This document shows, one piece after another, positions 34,294 to 43,161 of a DNA stretch of 64,000 bases. The notes under the pieces are model-generated. The model was not told the DNA's origin, did not search any database, and saw nothing but the letters and a program-made list of their open reading frames with translations. The position numbers were made by a program, and so were the translations under genes. Source of the stretch: Nocardia suismassiliense (GTDB lineage Bacteria; Actinomycetota; Actinomycetes; Mycobacteriales; Mycobacteriaceae); NCBI RefSeq assembly GCF_900269665.1, contig NZ_LT985361.1, positions 8,388,390 to 8,452,389 of the forward strand, in the 5' to 3' direction. Within the stretch, counting starts at the first letter, position 1. Every line of letters begins with the position of its first letter.

Positions 34294-35421
34294 TCAGCTG
34301 ATGCCGAGGCGGCTGGTGCAGGCGGGCCAGGCGCCCCAACCCTGCCGGGCGCGGGTGACCTCGGCGATGGCGATCTGCTCCTCGCGGGTCGCGAGGTCGG
34401 CGCGGGGTGCGTACTTCAGGCCACCCTGCCGTTCCCAGGTGCTCTGGTCGAACTGGATGCCGCCGTAGTAACCGTTGCCGTTGTTGATGCTCCAGTTACC
34501 GGTGGACTCGCAGCGAGCCAGCGCGTCCCAGACCGCTCCGTCGCGCACCGGCGGCACCTCGGTGCCCGGCTTGGCGCCCTTGCGGATGGTCTTCGGCTGC
34601 GCGGTCACCGTCACCGTCGAGGCGATCGGCTTACGCTCCACCTCGGCGCCGTTGACCATGGTGACCGCGAACGTGACGTCCTGCACGCCCGGCGCACCCT
34701 GGGTTTCCACCACCGAGCGGCTCATGTTCATGGTCGGGTCTTCGATCACGTTCTCCGGCGGGTCGAGCGGCAGCGTCTCCGTCCGCTGCTCGATCCGCTT
34801 GCGCGTCACCGTGATTCGGGTGCCATCGGTGAGCGGGGTGGACGCGGCGGGCTCGACGGTGTCCTGCTCGATCAGCGGAACGCCCGCGACCGTGAGCAAT
34901 TCGCCCACGGTCGGCGCGGCCAACCGCAGGTCGACCGGTGCGCCGCTGCCGTCGATCAGCGAGACCGCCCGTGGCGTCGCGACTTTCAGCGCGGCACCTT
35001 CCAGCGGCAGCTTCTCGGTGCGGGCCGGCGAGACGTACACCTCGCTGGGCAGGCTCAGCTGCTCGAGCGCCTCGCCCGCGGTCAGGCCGGTGGTCCACAC
35101 CTTGCGGGCCTGGCCGTCGACCATCAGCTGCACCTCACGCGCCCGGTTGAGCGTGATGGTGGCGCCGTCGCCGATCCGCGCGGCCAGCCCGGGGGCCACC
35201 TTGTCGCGTTCGGTCACCGCGAACCCGGCGGCCCGCAGCACGCCGCGCACGTTGAGCGACATGGTCGTCTCGACCCGCTTCTCGCCGTCGACGACGACCG
35301 TCACCGTCTTGCGGTTCACGATCGCGAGCCCGGCGCCGACGATCAGCGTCATCAGCAACGCGCCGACCGCCACGTACAGCAGCGGCGAGCGAGACTGGTT
35401 GATCCTCGTGAATGGGGACAT
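34294..35421 (-). CDS. rpfB: Resuscitation-promoting factor RpfB
   Basis: A lytic-transglycosylase-like cell-wall enzyme that wakes dormant actinobacterial cells. The 375 residues hold an N-terminal membrane anchor (about 13-36, LYVAVGALLMTLIVGAGLAI), three DUF348 ubiquitin-like repeats (about 38-215), a G5 domain (about 215-290, MNMSRSVVETQGAPG) and the catalytic Rpf domain with WDALARCESTGNWSINNGNG (catalytic Glu in CES) and YYGGIQFDQSTW. Length and order match M. tuberculosis RpfB (362). The ATG at 35421 has no clear ribosome site; GTG starts at 35427 and 35466 are alternatives. Confidence 0.96.
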   Translation of the reverse strand: MSPFTRINQSRSPLLYVAVGALLMTLIVGAGLAIVNRKTVTVVVDGEKRVETTMSLNVRGVLRAAGFAVTERDKVAPGLAARIGDGATITLNRAREVQLMVDGQARKVWTTGLTAGEALEQLSLPSEVYVSPARTEKLPLEGAALKVATPRAVSLIDGSGAPVDLRLAAPTVGELLTVAGVPLIEQDTVEPAASTPLTDGTRITVTRKRIEQRTETLPLDPPENVIEDPTMNMSRSVVETQGAPGVQDVTFAVTMVNGAEVERKPIASTVTVTAQPKTIRKGAKPGTEVPPVRDGAVWDALARCESTGNWSINNGNGYYGGIQFDQSTWERQGGLKYAPRADLATREEQIAIAEVTRARQGWGAWPACTSRLGIS

Positions 35422-35614
35422 GGTCACAGTACGATAACGAGGGGTTTGGGGGTAGACAACCTTCACTGGCTTCAGCTGGAGCTATCAATATCACGAAAAG
35501 ATATCGACGCCGCAGGTTGATCACGAAATGTGACCTTCATAGTGACCTAGGACACACCCCGCATATCCAGCCCCCTTACGGGTACTCAGAGTGCCGAAAA
35601 ATAGCGGGTTCGAC

Positions 35615-36442
35615 TCAGATGCCGTAGACGCGACGAGCGTTCGCCGTGGTGATCTTCGCCAATTCGGCCGGGTCCTGTTCGCGCACTTCCGCCAGCGCCC
35701 GCACCGTGTACGGCAAGCAATACGGTTCGTTGGGGGCACCACGGAATGGATGCGGGGTCAAATAAGGCGCGTCCGTTTCGACCAGAATGAGCTCGTCCGG
35801 CACCACTTTGGCGGCTTCCCGCAACTCGTGCGCATTCTTGAAACTGACCGTGCCGGAGAAACTCAGCACATAGCCCTCGGCCACACAGGCCAGCGCCATC
35901 GTGGTATCCGACGAGAAACAATGGAAGATAACGGTATTCGGCGCACCCTCGTCCAGCAGCACCGTCAGCAAATCGTGGTCGGCCTCGCGATTGTGGATCA
36001 TCAGCGGTTTGCGCAGCCGCTTCGCCAGGCCGATGTGCCAGCGGAAGCCCTCGATCTGCGTCTCGATATCGGCGCAGCCGTCCAGCTTGCCCGGCCAGTA
36101 GTAGTCGAGCCCGGTCTCGCCGATCGCGACTACGCGAGGGTCGGCGGCGAGCCGTTCGAGTTCGGCCTTCGCAGCCTCGTCCAGCGCGTTGGCGCGGGTC
36201 GGGTGCAGCGCGACGGCGGCGTAGACGCGGGGATCCCAGTGCGCGGCCTGCACGGCCCACTGCGCGGCGGCGAGGTCGTCGGCGACGGTGACCACCTGGC
36301 CGACGCCGACCGAGGCCGCCCGGTCCACGATCACGGCGGGGGACGCCGCGTCGGTGGCGCCGCAGGCATCGAGGTGGGTGTGCGCGTCGACGATCGGGGC
36401 GAGCGGCTCCGGCAGGTCCGGCGCGGGGCGCTTGTTGCTCAT
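35615..36442 (-). CDS. tatD: TatD-family metal-dependent DNase
   Basis: A 275-residue TIM-barrel hydrolase with metal ligands in DAHTHLD (19-25), GETGLDYYW, IHNREAD, HCFSS and ETDAPYLTPHP. TatD proteins degrade DNA with 3' ends or act as deacylases and are linked to DNA repair. It precedes rpfB on the same strand, with a 193-base gap, as Rv1008-Rv1009 in M. tuberculosis. Confidence 0.96.
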   Translation of the reverse strand: MSNKRPAPDLPEPLAPIVDAHTHLDACGATDAASPAVIVDRAASVGVGQVVTVADDLAAAQWAVQAAHWDPRVYAAVALHPTRANALDEAAKAELERLAADPRVVAIGETGLDYYWPGKLDGCADIETQIEGFRWHIGLAKRLRKPLMIHNREADHDLLTVLLDEGAPNTVIFHCFSSDTTMALACVAEGYVLSFSGTVSFKNAHELREAAKVVPDELILVETDAPYLTPHPFRGAPNEPYCLPYTVRALAEVREQDPAELAKITTANARRVYGI

Positions 36443-36528
36443 CGGGCACCGCCGTTCACGACACCGGAATCCGTGCCAGGGATATTCGCGCGAAGGTTGG
36501 AAACCACGCGCATTACAGTAGACACACC

Positions 36529-38088
36529 ATGAGCGAAGCCGACCGCCCCGCCTTCTATATCACTACGGCCATCGCGTACCCGAACGGTGCGCCGCACATC
36601 GGGCATGCGTACGAGTACATCTCGGCCGACGCCATCGCCCGGTTCAAGCGGCTCGACGGGTACGACGTCTTCTTCATGACCGGCACCGACGAGCACGGTC
36701 AGAAGATGCAGCAGACGGCCGTCGCCGAGGGCGTCCCGGTGCAGGAGCTCGCGGCGCGCAACTCCGACGTGTTCGAGGCGATGGACAAGACGCTCGACGT
36801 CACCTTCGACCGGTTCATCCGCACCACCGACGAGGACCACCAGGCGGCCAGCGTCGCCATCTGGGAGCGGATGCTCGCCAACGGCGATATCTACCTGGGC
36901 AACTACTCGGGCTGGTACTCGGTGCGCGACGAGGCGTTCTACACCGAGGAGGAGACCACGCTGCTCGACGACGGCACCCGGATCTCCACCGAGACGAAGA
37001 CGCCGGTCACCTGGACCGAGGAGTCGAACTTCTTCTTCCGGCTCTCGGCCTACCAGGACAAGCTGCTCGCGCTCTACGAGGAGCACCCCGAGTTCATCGC
37101 GCCCGCCACCCGGCGCAACGAGATCGTCAGCTACGTCAAGGCGGGGCTGAAGGATCTGTCCATCTCGCGCACCACCTTCGACTGGGGCGTGCCGGTGCCC
37201 GGCCACCCCGATCACGTGATGTACGTGTGGGTGGACGCGCTCACCAACTACATCACCGGCGTCGGCTTCCCGGACACCGAATCCGCTGCATTCCAGCGGT
37301 TCTGGCCCGCCGACGTGCACATCATCGGCAAGGACATCACCCGGTTCCACACGGTCTACTGGCCGGCGTTCCTGCTGTCGGCGGGCGTCGAGTTGCCGAA
37401 ACGCGTTTTCGTGCACGGGTTCCTGTACAACAAGGGCGAGAAGATGTCCAAGTCGGTCGGCAATGTGGTCGACCCGCTGGAGCTGGTGGACACCTACGGC
37501 CTGGACGCGGTGCGCTTCTTCCTGCTGCGCGAGATCTCCTACGGGCAGGACGGCAGCTACAGCCACGAGGCGATCGTCGGCCGGATCAACTCGGACCTGG
37601 CCAACGAGTTCGGCAACCTGGTGCAGCGCAGCACCAAGCTGGTCGCGCGCGACTGCGGCGGCGTGGTGCCGACGCCGGGTGAGTTCACCGAGGCCGACCA
37701 GACACTGCTGGCGTTGACCAATGGGCTGCTCGACCGCTGCCGCGCCGAATTCGACGCGCAGCAAATGCATCTCGCGCTGGAAGCGATCTGGTTGACGCTC
37801 GGCGAGACGAACAAGTACTTCTCCGCGCAGGCGCCGTGGGCGCTGGCCAAGTCCGGCACGCCGGAGGATCTGGCCCGCGAGGCGACGGTGCTGTACGTGA
37901 CGCTCGAGGTATTGCGCATCGTCGCGATCCTGGTGCAGCCGGTGATGCCGGGTTCGGCGGGCAAGATCCTCGATCAGCTCGGCCAGCAGGATCGCAGCTT
38001 CGCCGACATCGCGACGCCGATCGTGCCCGGCGTGCCGCTGCCCGCGCCGGAGCCGGTGTACCCCAAGTACATCGAGCCGAAGGAGTGA
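36529..38088 (+). CDS. metG: Methionyl-tRNA synthetase
   Basis: A class I aminoacyl-tRNA synthetase of 519 residues, the same length as M. tuberculosis MetS. HIGH is at 23-26 (GAPHIGHAYEY) and KMSKS at about 305-309. FMTGTDEHGQK, FDWGVPVPG and YVWVDALTNY are typical. It lacks the C-terminal tRNA-binding extension found in longer family members. It is divergent from tatD (86-base gap), as Rv1007c-Rv1008. Confidence 0.98.
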   Translation: MSEADRPAFYITTAIAYPNGAPHIGHAYEYISADAIARFKRLDGYDVFFMTGTDEHGQKMQQTAVAEGVPVQELAARNSDVFEAMDKTLDVTFDRFIRTTDEDHQAASVAIWERMLANGDIYLGNYSGWYSVRDEAFYTEEETTLLDDGTRISTETKTPVTWTEESNFFFRLSAYQDKLLALYEEHPEFIAPATRRNEIVSYVKAGLKDLSISRTTFDWGVPVPGHPDHVMYVWVDALTNYITGVGFPDTESAAFQRFWPADVHIIGKDITRFHTVYWPAFLLSAGVELPKRVFVHGFLYNKGEKMSKSVGNVVDPLELVDTYGLDAVRFFLLREISYGQDGSYSHEAIVGRINSDLANEFGNLVQRSTKLVARDCGGVVPTPGEFTEADQTLLALTNGLLDRCRAEFDAQQMHLALEAIWLTLGETNKYFSAQAPWALAKSGTPEDLAREATVLYVTLEVLRIVAILVQPVMPGSAGKILDQLGQQDRSFADIATPIVPGVPLPAPEPVYPKYIEPKE

Positions 38089-38090
38089 TC

Positions 38091-38117
38091 CGCACGCGGC
38101 CTGCTCGGTCGCGTGCG
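38091..38117 (+). terminator. Hairpin after metG
   Basis: CGCACGCG (38091-38098) pairs with CGCGTGCG (38110-38117), starting two bases after the metG stop. There is no T-run. Confidence 0.6.
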
Positions 38118-38504
38118 TCGAATCAGGCTGTGCCCGTGCCGCGTTGGCGGCGCCGCACCATGCTGCTGCGCGCGGGCACACACTGCCTGATGGTCGAGTA
38201 GCCCGCGCGCGGCACGGTCCGGCCGAGCGGGCTGTGCTCGATGTGGGCCGGGCCGGCCGCCGGGCGGCTACGGCCGATCGACGCGAGTAGCGCTCGCACC
38301 GCGGTGCGCAACAACTCTCGGATTCCCCGTTCGATTCTCCGCCCCGTGTACCACCGCGTACTGAACACCTACCGGAAGGTACCGCACGCGGCCCGAACCC
38401 GGACCGAAACGGCCATCGTTGCCCTCCGGCGCGTAATCCCCTGGCGCACAGACGCATAATGCTTGGTTACGAATGCATATGTTCGCTGAACAGGGAGGGC
38501 ACCG
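38118..38504. other. Intergenic stretch between metG and a TetR gene
   Basis: About 390 bases. It includes an incomplete palindrome with CGAA/TTCG arms at 38470-38485 and GGGAGGG just before the TetR start. Short open frames (for example 38241-38459, 72 codons) have no ribosome site and no recognisable product. I see no supported gene. Confidence 0.5.
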
Positions 38505-39167
38505 ATGCGCCGACAACAGGCGACAGGATCGACACCCATGCCGCAGAACAGCTTCGCCGATCGGCATCGCGCGGCACGAGACGCGGTCCTGGTCTCGCAG
38601 CGTGGGCGGCTCATCGAGGCGATGGTCGAATGCGTCGACAGCATGGGGTATTCCGGCACCACACTCACCGATATCGTTGCCCGAGCACGGGTCTCGCGCA
38701 GCACCTTCTACGAGCACTTCGCGAACAAGGAAGAGTGCTTCGTCGAGGCGGTGCACACCGGCGTGGACATCGTGGCCACCCGGATCGCCGAGGAACTCGC
38801 CCAGCTCGCGCCGGAGGCCGACGCGCACGCCAGGATCGAGTCCATCGTCGTCACCTTCTGCGAAACCGTCGCTGCCGAGCCGGATTTCGCGCGGCTGATC
38901 CTCGTCGAGTCGTTCAAGGTGAACCAGGCCGCCGTCGACTTCCGCGACCTGGCCGTCGACCGCTTCGCCGAGCTGTACCGAATTTTCTACGACCAAGCGC
39001 GCCAAGCGGATCCGGCCTTACCGGAGGTGTCGGACGAGCTGATCGCCTTACTTCCGGACGCGATCGGCGAGCGGACCCGCCGCGTCATCGTGTCCGACGG
39101 CCCCGCTCGCGTGCCCGACCTGGCTCCGCTGTTCGTGCAATTCGTCAAGGCCACACTCGGCCTGTAA
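38505..39167 (+). CDS. TetR-family regulator
   Basis: A 220-residue TetR protein. The DNA-binding region is RGRLIEAMVECVDSMGYSGT and ARVSRSTFYEHFANKEECFVE. The C-terminal domain (FARLILVESFKVNQAA) resembles regulators of transport or lipid genes. The ATG at 38505 follows GGGAGGG. The gene is flanked by metG upstream and a convergent PEP-mutase-like gene, so its targets are not indicated. Confidence 0.9.
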   Translation: MRRQQATGSTPMPQNSFADRHRAARDAVLVSQRGRLIEAMVECVDSMGYSGTTLTDIVARARVSRSTFYEHFANKEECFVEAVHTGVDIVATRIAEELAQLAPEADAHARIESIVVTFCETVAAEPDFARLILVESFKVNQAAVDFRDLAVDRFAELYRIFYDQARQADPALPEVSDELIALLPDAIGERTRRVIVSDGPARVPDLAPLFVQFVKATLGL

Positions 39168-39173
39168 CCGTAG

Positions 39174-39196
39174 CGCCGCTTCGCTTTTCAGCGGCG
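39174..39196. terminator. Hairpin between the TetR and PEP-mutase-like genes
   Basis: CGCCGCT (39174-39180) pairs with AGCGGCG (39190-39196) around a T-rich loop. It is placed between convergent genes and may serve both. Confidence 0.6.
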
Positions 39197-39201
39197 AACA
39201 A

Positions 39202-39954
39202 CTACTTCCAGCGCGCGAGCAGCCGCTCGATCTCCGCGGTGAGCGCCCGCTGCAAGAAGGGACCGAAGCTGATCCTGGCCACGCCCTGGTCGGCGAGCAC
39301 CGCCTTGTCGGACTTGTCCGGCAGACCGACCATGCTGATCGGCAGGGGCAGTTCACCGGTCAGCCTGCGCACGGCAGCGTCGCCGGACGCACCCGCCGGG
39401 AAGAGCACGTCGGCACCCGCGGCAGCGGCCAGGCGCAGCCGTTCGATGGCGCGATCGACCCGGTCCGCCTCGTCACCGTCCTGGCGCAGGAACAGGTCGG
39501 TCCTGGCGTTGACCACCACGTGCACCCCGGCCGCGTCGGCGAACTGACGCAGGCCGTGCACCAGATCGGCGTGCTCCTGCGGCGCGCGCAGCCGGCCGCC
39601 CTCGCTGTGCACGGTGTCCTCGATATTGAGCCCGACGGCACCCGCCTGGAGCAGACCGTCGATCAGCTGCGCCGGTTCGAGGCCGTAGCCCGACTCGATA
39701 TCCACCGACACCGGCACGTCGACGGCCTCGGTGATCTGCCGGACCCTGGTGAGCAACTCGGCGAAGGTCATCCCCTCGCCGTCGGCGCGGCCGATCGAGT
39801 CGGCGACCGGATGACTGCCCACGGTGAGCGCGGCGAACCCGGCGTCCACCGCCACCTTCGCCGACCACGCGTCCCACACGGTGGGCAGGACGGCGGGATC
39901 ACCGGGACGGTGCAGTGCGAGGAAGGTCTTGGCCTTGCTTTCCAGAGAAGACAT
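39202..39954 (-). CDS. Isocitrate lyase/phosphoenolpyruvate mutase family protein
   Basis: A 250-residue TIM-barrel protein of the ICL/PEPM superfamily. PTVWDAWSAKVAVDAGF and VGSHPVADSIGRADG lie near the N terminus, SVDIESGYG is the metal-site motif, and NIEDTVHSEGG and NARTDLFL follow. It lacks the KKCGH cysteine signature of true isocitrate lyases. Family members cleave or form C-C or C-P bonds of oxaloacetate-like acids; the substrate here is unknown. The ATG at 39954 is used without a clear ribosome site; ATG 39990 is an alternative. Confidence 0.88.
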   Translation of the reverse strand: MSSLESKAKTFLALHRPGDPAVLPTVWDAWSAKVAVDAGFAALTVGSHPVADSIGRADGEGMTFAELLTRVRQITEAVDVPVSVDIESGYGLEPAQLIDGLLQAGAVGLNIEDTVHSEGGRLRAPQEHADLVHGLRQFADAAGVHVVVNARTDLFLRQDGDEADRVDRAIERLRLAAAAGADVLFPAGASGDAAVRRLTGELPLPISMVGLPDKSDKAVLADQGVARISFGPFLQRALTAEIERLLARWK

Positions 39955-40035
39955 AGGACGATCATGCCGCGTCGGCGCGGCGCGCACCATGGCGCGGTTC
40001 GTCACCTGACCGCTGTCCCCCCGCACAAACGCCGG

Positions 40036-40896
40036 TCAGTCCTCGCCGTCGCGTCGGGCGACCAGCACCGCGTCGTAGAGCTCGTTGCGGGAGACGCCGT
40101 TCTGGCCGGCGATCTGCGCGCAGGCGTCCTTGAGGCGGAGGCCTTCGGCGGTGAGCGCTTCGACCTCGTCGACCAGGTCGACCGGGTCGGCGAATTTGGG
40201 TTGCGCGCCTTCGAGGACGACGGTGATCTCGCCGCGGGCGCCGTCGACGGCCCAGGCGGCGACCTCGGCGAGGGTGCCGCGGATGACCTCCTCGTAGGTT
40301 TTGGTCAGTTCGCGGCAGACGGCGGCGCGCCGGTCGGGGCCGAGCACGGTGACGGCGTCGGCCAGGCAGTCGGCGAGGCGGTGCGGGGCCTCGAAGAACA
40401 CGCAGGCGCGCGGCTCGGTGGCCAAGGTGCGCAACCACTCCCGGCGCTGACCGCCCTTGCGCGGCGCGAAGCCGTCGAAGCAGAACCGTTCCACCGGAAG
40501 GGCGGACAGCGCGAGCGCCGTGGTGACCGCCGACGGGCCGGGCAGGCAGGTCACCGGGAGATCGCGCGCCGCACACGCCGCGGCCAGCCGATAGCCGGGG
40601 TCGCTCACCGACGGCATGCCCGCGTCGGTAACCAGCAGCACGGTGCGCCCGGCCTCGATATCGGCGAGCAGCGCCGGAATCTTCGCGACCTCCACGTGGT
40701 CGTAGAAGCTGATCACCCGCCCGGTGATCTCCACGCCGAGGGCCTTGGCGAGCGATTTGGTCCGCCGGGTGTCCTCCGCCGCGACGATGTCGGCCGACCC
40801 GAGCGCGTCGCGCAGCCGCTGTGAGGCATCACCGATGTCCCCCATCGGGGTCGCCGCGAGCACCAGCCTGCCCGGCCCTGTCGCCTCGTCCGCCAC
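40036..40896 (-). CDS. rsmI: 16S rRNA (cytidine1402-2'-O)-methyltransferase
   Basis: RsmI methylates the 2'-OH of C1402 in 16S rRNA. The 286-residue tetrapyrrole-methylase fold shows LVLAATPMGDIGDAS, AEDTRRT, VTDAGMPSVSDPGYRL, GPSAVTTALALSALP, FFEAPHR and CRELTKTYEEV. The start is a GTG at 40896 with GGGAG four bases upstream; a longer frame to 40959 is less likely. It is divergent from the mannosyltransferase gene, as Rv1003-Rv1002c. Confidence 0.95.
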   Translation of the reverse strand: MADEATGPGRLVLAATPMGDIGDASQRLRDALGSADIVAAEDTRRTKSLAKALGVEITGRVISFYDHVEVAKIPALLADIEAGRTVLLVTDAGMPSVSDPGYRLAAACAARDLPVTCLPGPSAVTTALALSALPVERFCFDGFAPRKGGQRREWLRTLATEPRACVFFEAPHRLADCLADAVTVLGPDRRAAVCRELTKTYEEVIRGTLAEVAAWAVDGARGEITVVLEGAQPKFADPVDLVDEVEALTAEGLRLKDACAQIAGQNGVSRNELYDAVLVARRDGED

Positions 40897-41173
40897 CGCA
40901 CTCCCGTCTCGACCACGTCCGGCATCCACCGAACCTTCGCAGCCTATCGACCCGCCCACCCCGCGCCCGCAGCCCTACTGGGCCACGCGCGGACAAGTGC
41001 GCCATGCGCCCGTTTTCGACAGCGGTCAGCGGGTTCGCAGTGCGACGCTGGTGGGACCGGGTACTGGGTATGTGATCGTGACCACGCGGCGAGTACGCGC
41101 GTGCTACGGATTTCACACGGTGTCGGGCTCACCGCTGCGGGACCTCGTGGCGCGCACAGCATACGATCGGAGC

Positions 41174-42778
41174 GTGACACAGGTGACCGACCAGCGTGCG
41201 ACCGCTCCGTTCGGGTCCGTGCCCTCCTGGTCGAGCCCCGCGCCGCGGCGACCCTCGCCCGATTTCGGGCCGACCGATACGCTGCGCGGCTGGCTCGTCA
41301 CCGCGTTTCTCACGGCGATCGCGGCGGTAACGCGATTCACCATGCTCAACTACCCCACCGACGCGGGCACCCCGGTGTTCGACGAGAAGCACTACGCGCC
41401 GCAGGGCTGGCAGATGCTCAACGGCGGCTGGGTGGAGGACAACCCCGGCTACGGGCTGGTGGTGCATCCGCCGGTCGGCAAGCAGCTCATCGCGATCGGC
41501 GAGGCGATGTTCGGCTACAACGGCTGGGGCTGGCGCTTCGCGTCCGCGGTGGCCGGCACCCTGCTCGTCCTGCTGGTGATCCGCATCGTGCGGCGGCTGG
41601 CCAGGTCCACCCTGATCGGCGCGATCGCGGGCATCCTGCTGATCGCCGACGGCACCACCTTCGTCTCCTCGCGCATCGGCATGCTCGACATCTTCCTGGC
41701 GATGTTCGTCACGGCCGCGTTCGGCTGTCTGATCGTGGACCGGGACGAGGTGCGCGCCCGGTTCGCCAAGGCCGACGCCGAAGGCCGGATCGACGCGACA
41801 CCGTGGGGACCGCGCCTGGGGGTGCGCTGGTGGCGCTTCGGCGCCGGCGTGCTGCTCGGATTGGCCTGCGGGACAAAATGGTCCGGCGTCTACTTCATCG
41901 TCGCCTTCGGCCTGCTCAGCGTCGGCTTCGACCTGGCGGCCCGGCGCGCCTACGGGGTGCGCAGTCCATGGTCCGGCACGGCGATCCGCGATATCGGGCC
42001 CGCGCTGTACGCGCTGGTGCTGGTGCCGCTCGGGGTGTATCTCGGCACCTACTGGGCCTGGTTCGCCAGCGAGACCGGCGTCAACCGGTGGGCGGTCGGC
42101 AATCAGGTCGGCACCGGCGGGCCGTTCAGCTGGATCCCCGACGCCCTGCGCTCGCTCTGGTTCTACAGCGGCGAGGCGCTCAAATTCCATGAAGGCCTGA
42201 CCAATTCGGCGGGCAATCACCACCCCTGGGAATCCAAGCCGTGGACCTGGCCGATGGGGCTGCGGCCGATGCTCTACTACTACGCCGACAACGGCGTCAG
42301 CGGCTGCGGGCAGACCCAGTGCGTCAAGGCCGTCATGCTGATCGGCACCCCGGCCATCTGGTGGCTGGCCTTCCCGGTGATCGCCTGGATGGTGTGGCGC
42401 ATCGTGGTGCGGCGCGACTGGCGCTACGCCGCGGTGCTCGTCGGCTACAGCGCGGCGCTGCTGCCCTGGTTCCTCACCCTCGACCGGCAGATGTACTACT
42501 TCTACGCCGTGGCGCTCGCCCCGTTCCTGGTGATGGGCATGGCGCTGGTGCTCGGCGACATCCTCGGCCCGTCCCGGCGAATACCCGTGCCGCGCAGTCC
42601 GGCCGGCACCTATCTACCGGTCGCGCCCGACGAACGGCACGCCCTCGGCCTGCTCGCCGTCTGCCTCTACCTGGGCCTGGTGATCGCCAATTTCATCTGG
42701 CTCTGGCCGATCCTCACCGCGCTGCCGATCACGCCGGGCAACTGGCACGACCACCTCTGGCTGCCCAGTTGGCGCTGA
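41174..42778 (+). CDS. pmt: Dolichyl-phosphate-mannose-type protein O-mannosyltransferase
   Basis: A GT39 enzyme that transfers mannose from polyprenyl-phosphate-mannose to secreted proteins during Sec export. The 534-residue protein has about ten or eleven membrane helices. The catalytic loop TDAGTPVFDEKHYAPQGW carries the essential DE pair; DNPGYGLVVHPPVGKQLIA, LTNSAGNHHPWESKPWTWP and the last residues LWLPSWR match Rv1002c closely. The GTG at 41174 is the chosen start, with GGAG close upstream; GTG 41183 is possible. Confidence 0.95.
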   Translation: MTQVTDQRATAPFGSVPSWSSPAPRRPSPDFGPTDTLRGWLVTAFLTAIAAVTRFTMLNYPTDAGTPVFDEKHYAPQGWQMLNGGWVEDNPGYGLVVHPPVGKQLIAIGEAMFGYNGWGWRFASAVAGTLLVLLVIRIVRRLARSTLIGAIAGILLIADGTTFVSSRIGMLDIFLAMFVTAAFGCLIVDRDEVRARFAKADAEGRIDATPWGPRLGVRWWRFGAGVLLGLACGTKWSGVYFIVAFGLLSVGFDLAARRAYGVRSPWSGTAIRDIGPALYALVLVPLGVYLGTYWAWFASETGVNRWAVGNQVGTGGPFSWIPDALRSLWFYSGEALKFHEGLTNSAGNHHPWESKPWTWPMGLRPMLYYYADNGVSGCGQTQCVKAVMLIGTPAIWWLAFPVIAWMVWRIVVRRDWRYAAVLVGYSAALLPWFLTLDRQMYYFYAVALAPFLVMGMALVLGDILGPSRRIPVPRSPAGTYLPVAPDERHALGLLAVCLYLGLVIANFIWLWPILTALPITPGNWHDHLWLPSWR

Positions 42779-42794
42779 GCACGCGCAGCGCGGC

Positions 42795-43154
42795 TCAACC
42801 CTCCAGTGCCGCTTTGACGTAACGCAGTGCGGCGGTGTCGTCGAGCCCCAGGCGGCGAACGGTAGCGACGTAAGCCGTGGCGGCGCGGCCCGCGACGTCG
42901 CGGGTCGGATCCCCGGAGGAGGCGATGAAAGAGCCTTGCCTGCCCCGGGTTTCGACCACGCCGTCGGCCTCCAGCTCGCGGTAGGCGCGCGCCACCGTGT
43001 TCGGCGCGAGACCGAGTTGCGCGGCCAGCGCCCGCACGGTGGGGATCTTGGTGCCCGCAGTCAGCTCGCCGGAGCGCACCTTGGCGATGATCCCCATGCG
43101 TAGCTGCTCGTAGGGCGGGACAGCCGACTCATGCGACACGGTGATGTTGAACAT
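42795..43154 (-). CDS. Short GntR-family (YhcF-like) regulator
   Basis: A 119-residue winged-helix protein without a ligand-binding domain. PPYEQLRMGIIAKVRSGEL, then GTKIPTVRALAAQLGLAPNT and AYRELEADGVVETRGRQGSF are typical of YhcF/YtrA proteins, which often control ABC transporters. It starts 7 bases after the arcA stop on the same strand and is probably co-transcribed. ATG 43172, inside arcA, is an alternative start. Confidence 0.9.
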   Translation of the reverse strand: MFNITVSHESAVPPYEQLRMGIIAKVRSGELTAGTKIPTVRALAAQLGLAPNTVARAYRELEADGVVETRGRQGSFIASSGDPTRDVAGRAATAYVATVRRLGLDDTAALRYVKAALEG

Positions 43155-43161
43155 GGTTGGA

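Noticed and set aside
38131..38201. Short frame ending HCLMVE after metG as a possible small peptide gene
   Set aside because: No ribosome site, biased composition, and no recognised family.
36439..38457. Very long open frame (672 codons) on the minus strand opposite metG
   Set aside because: It is the antisense frame of a strongly supported methionyl-tRNA synthetase. Its product is Arg/His/Leu-rich with no known motif.
38470..38485. CGAA/TTCG-armed palindrome before the TetR at 38505
   Set aside because: The central eight bases do not pair. Kept only as a remark in the intergenic entry.
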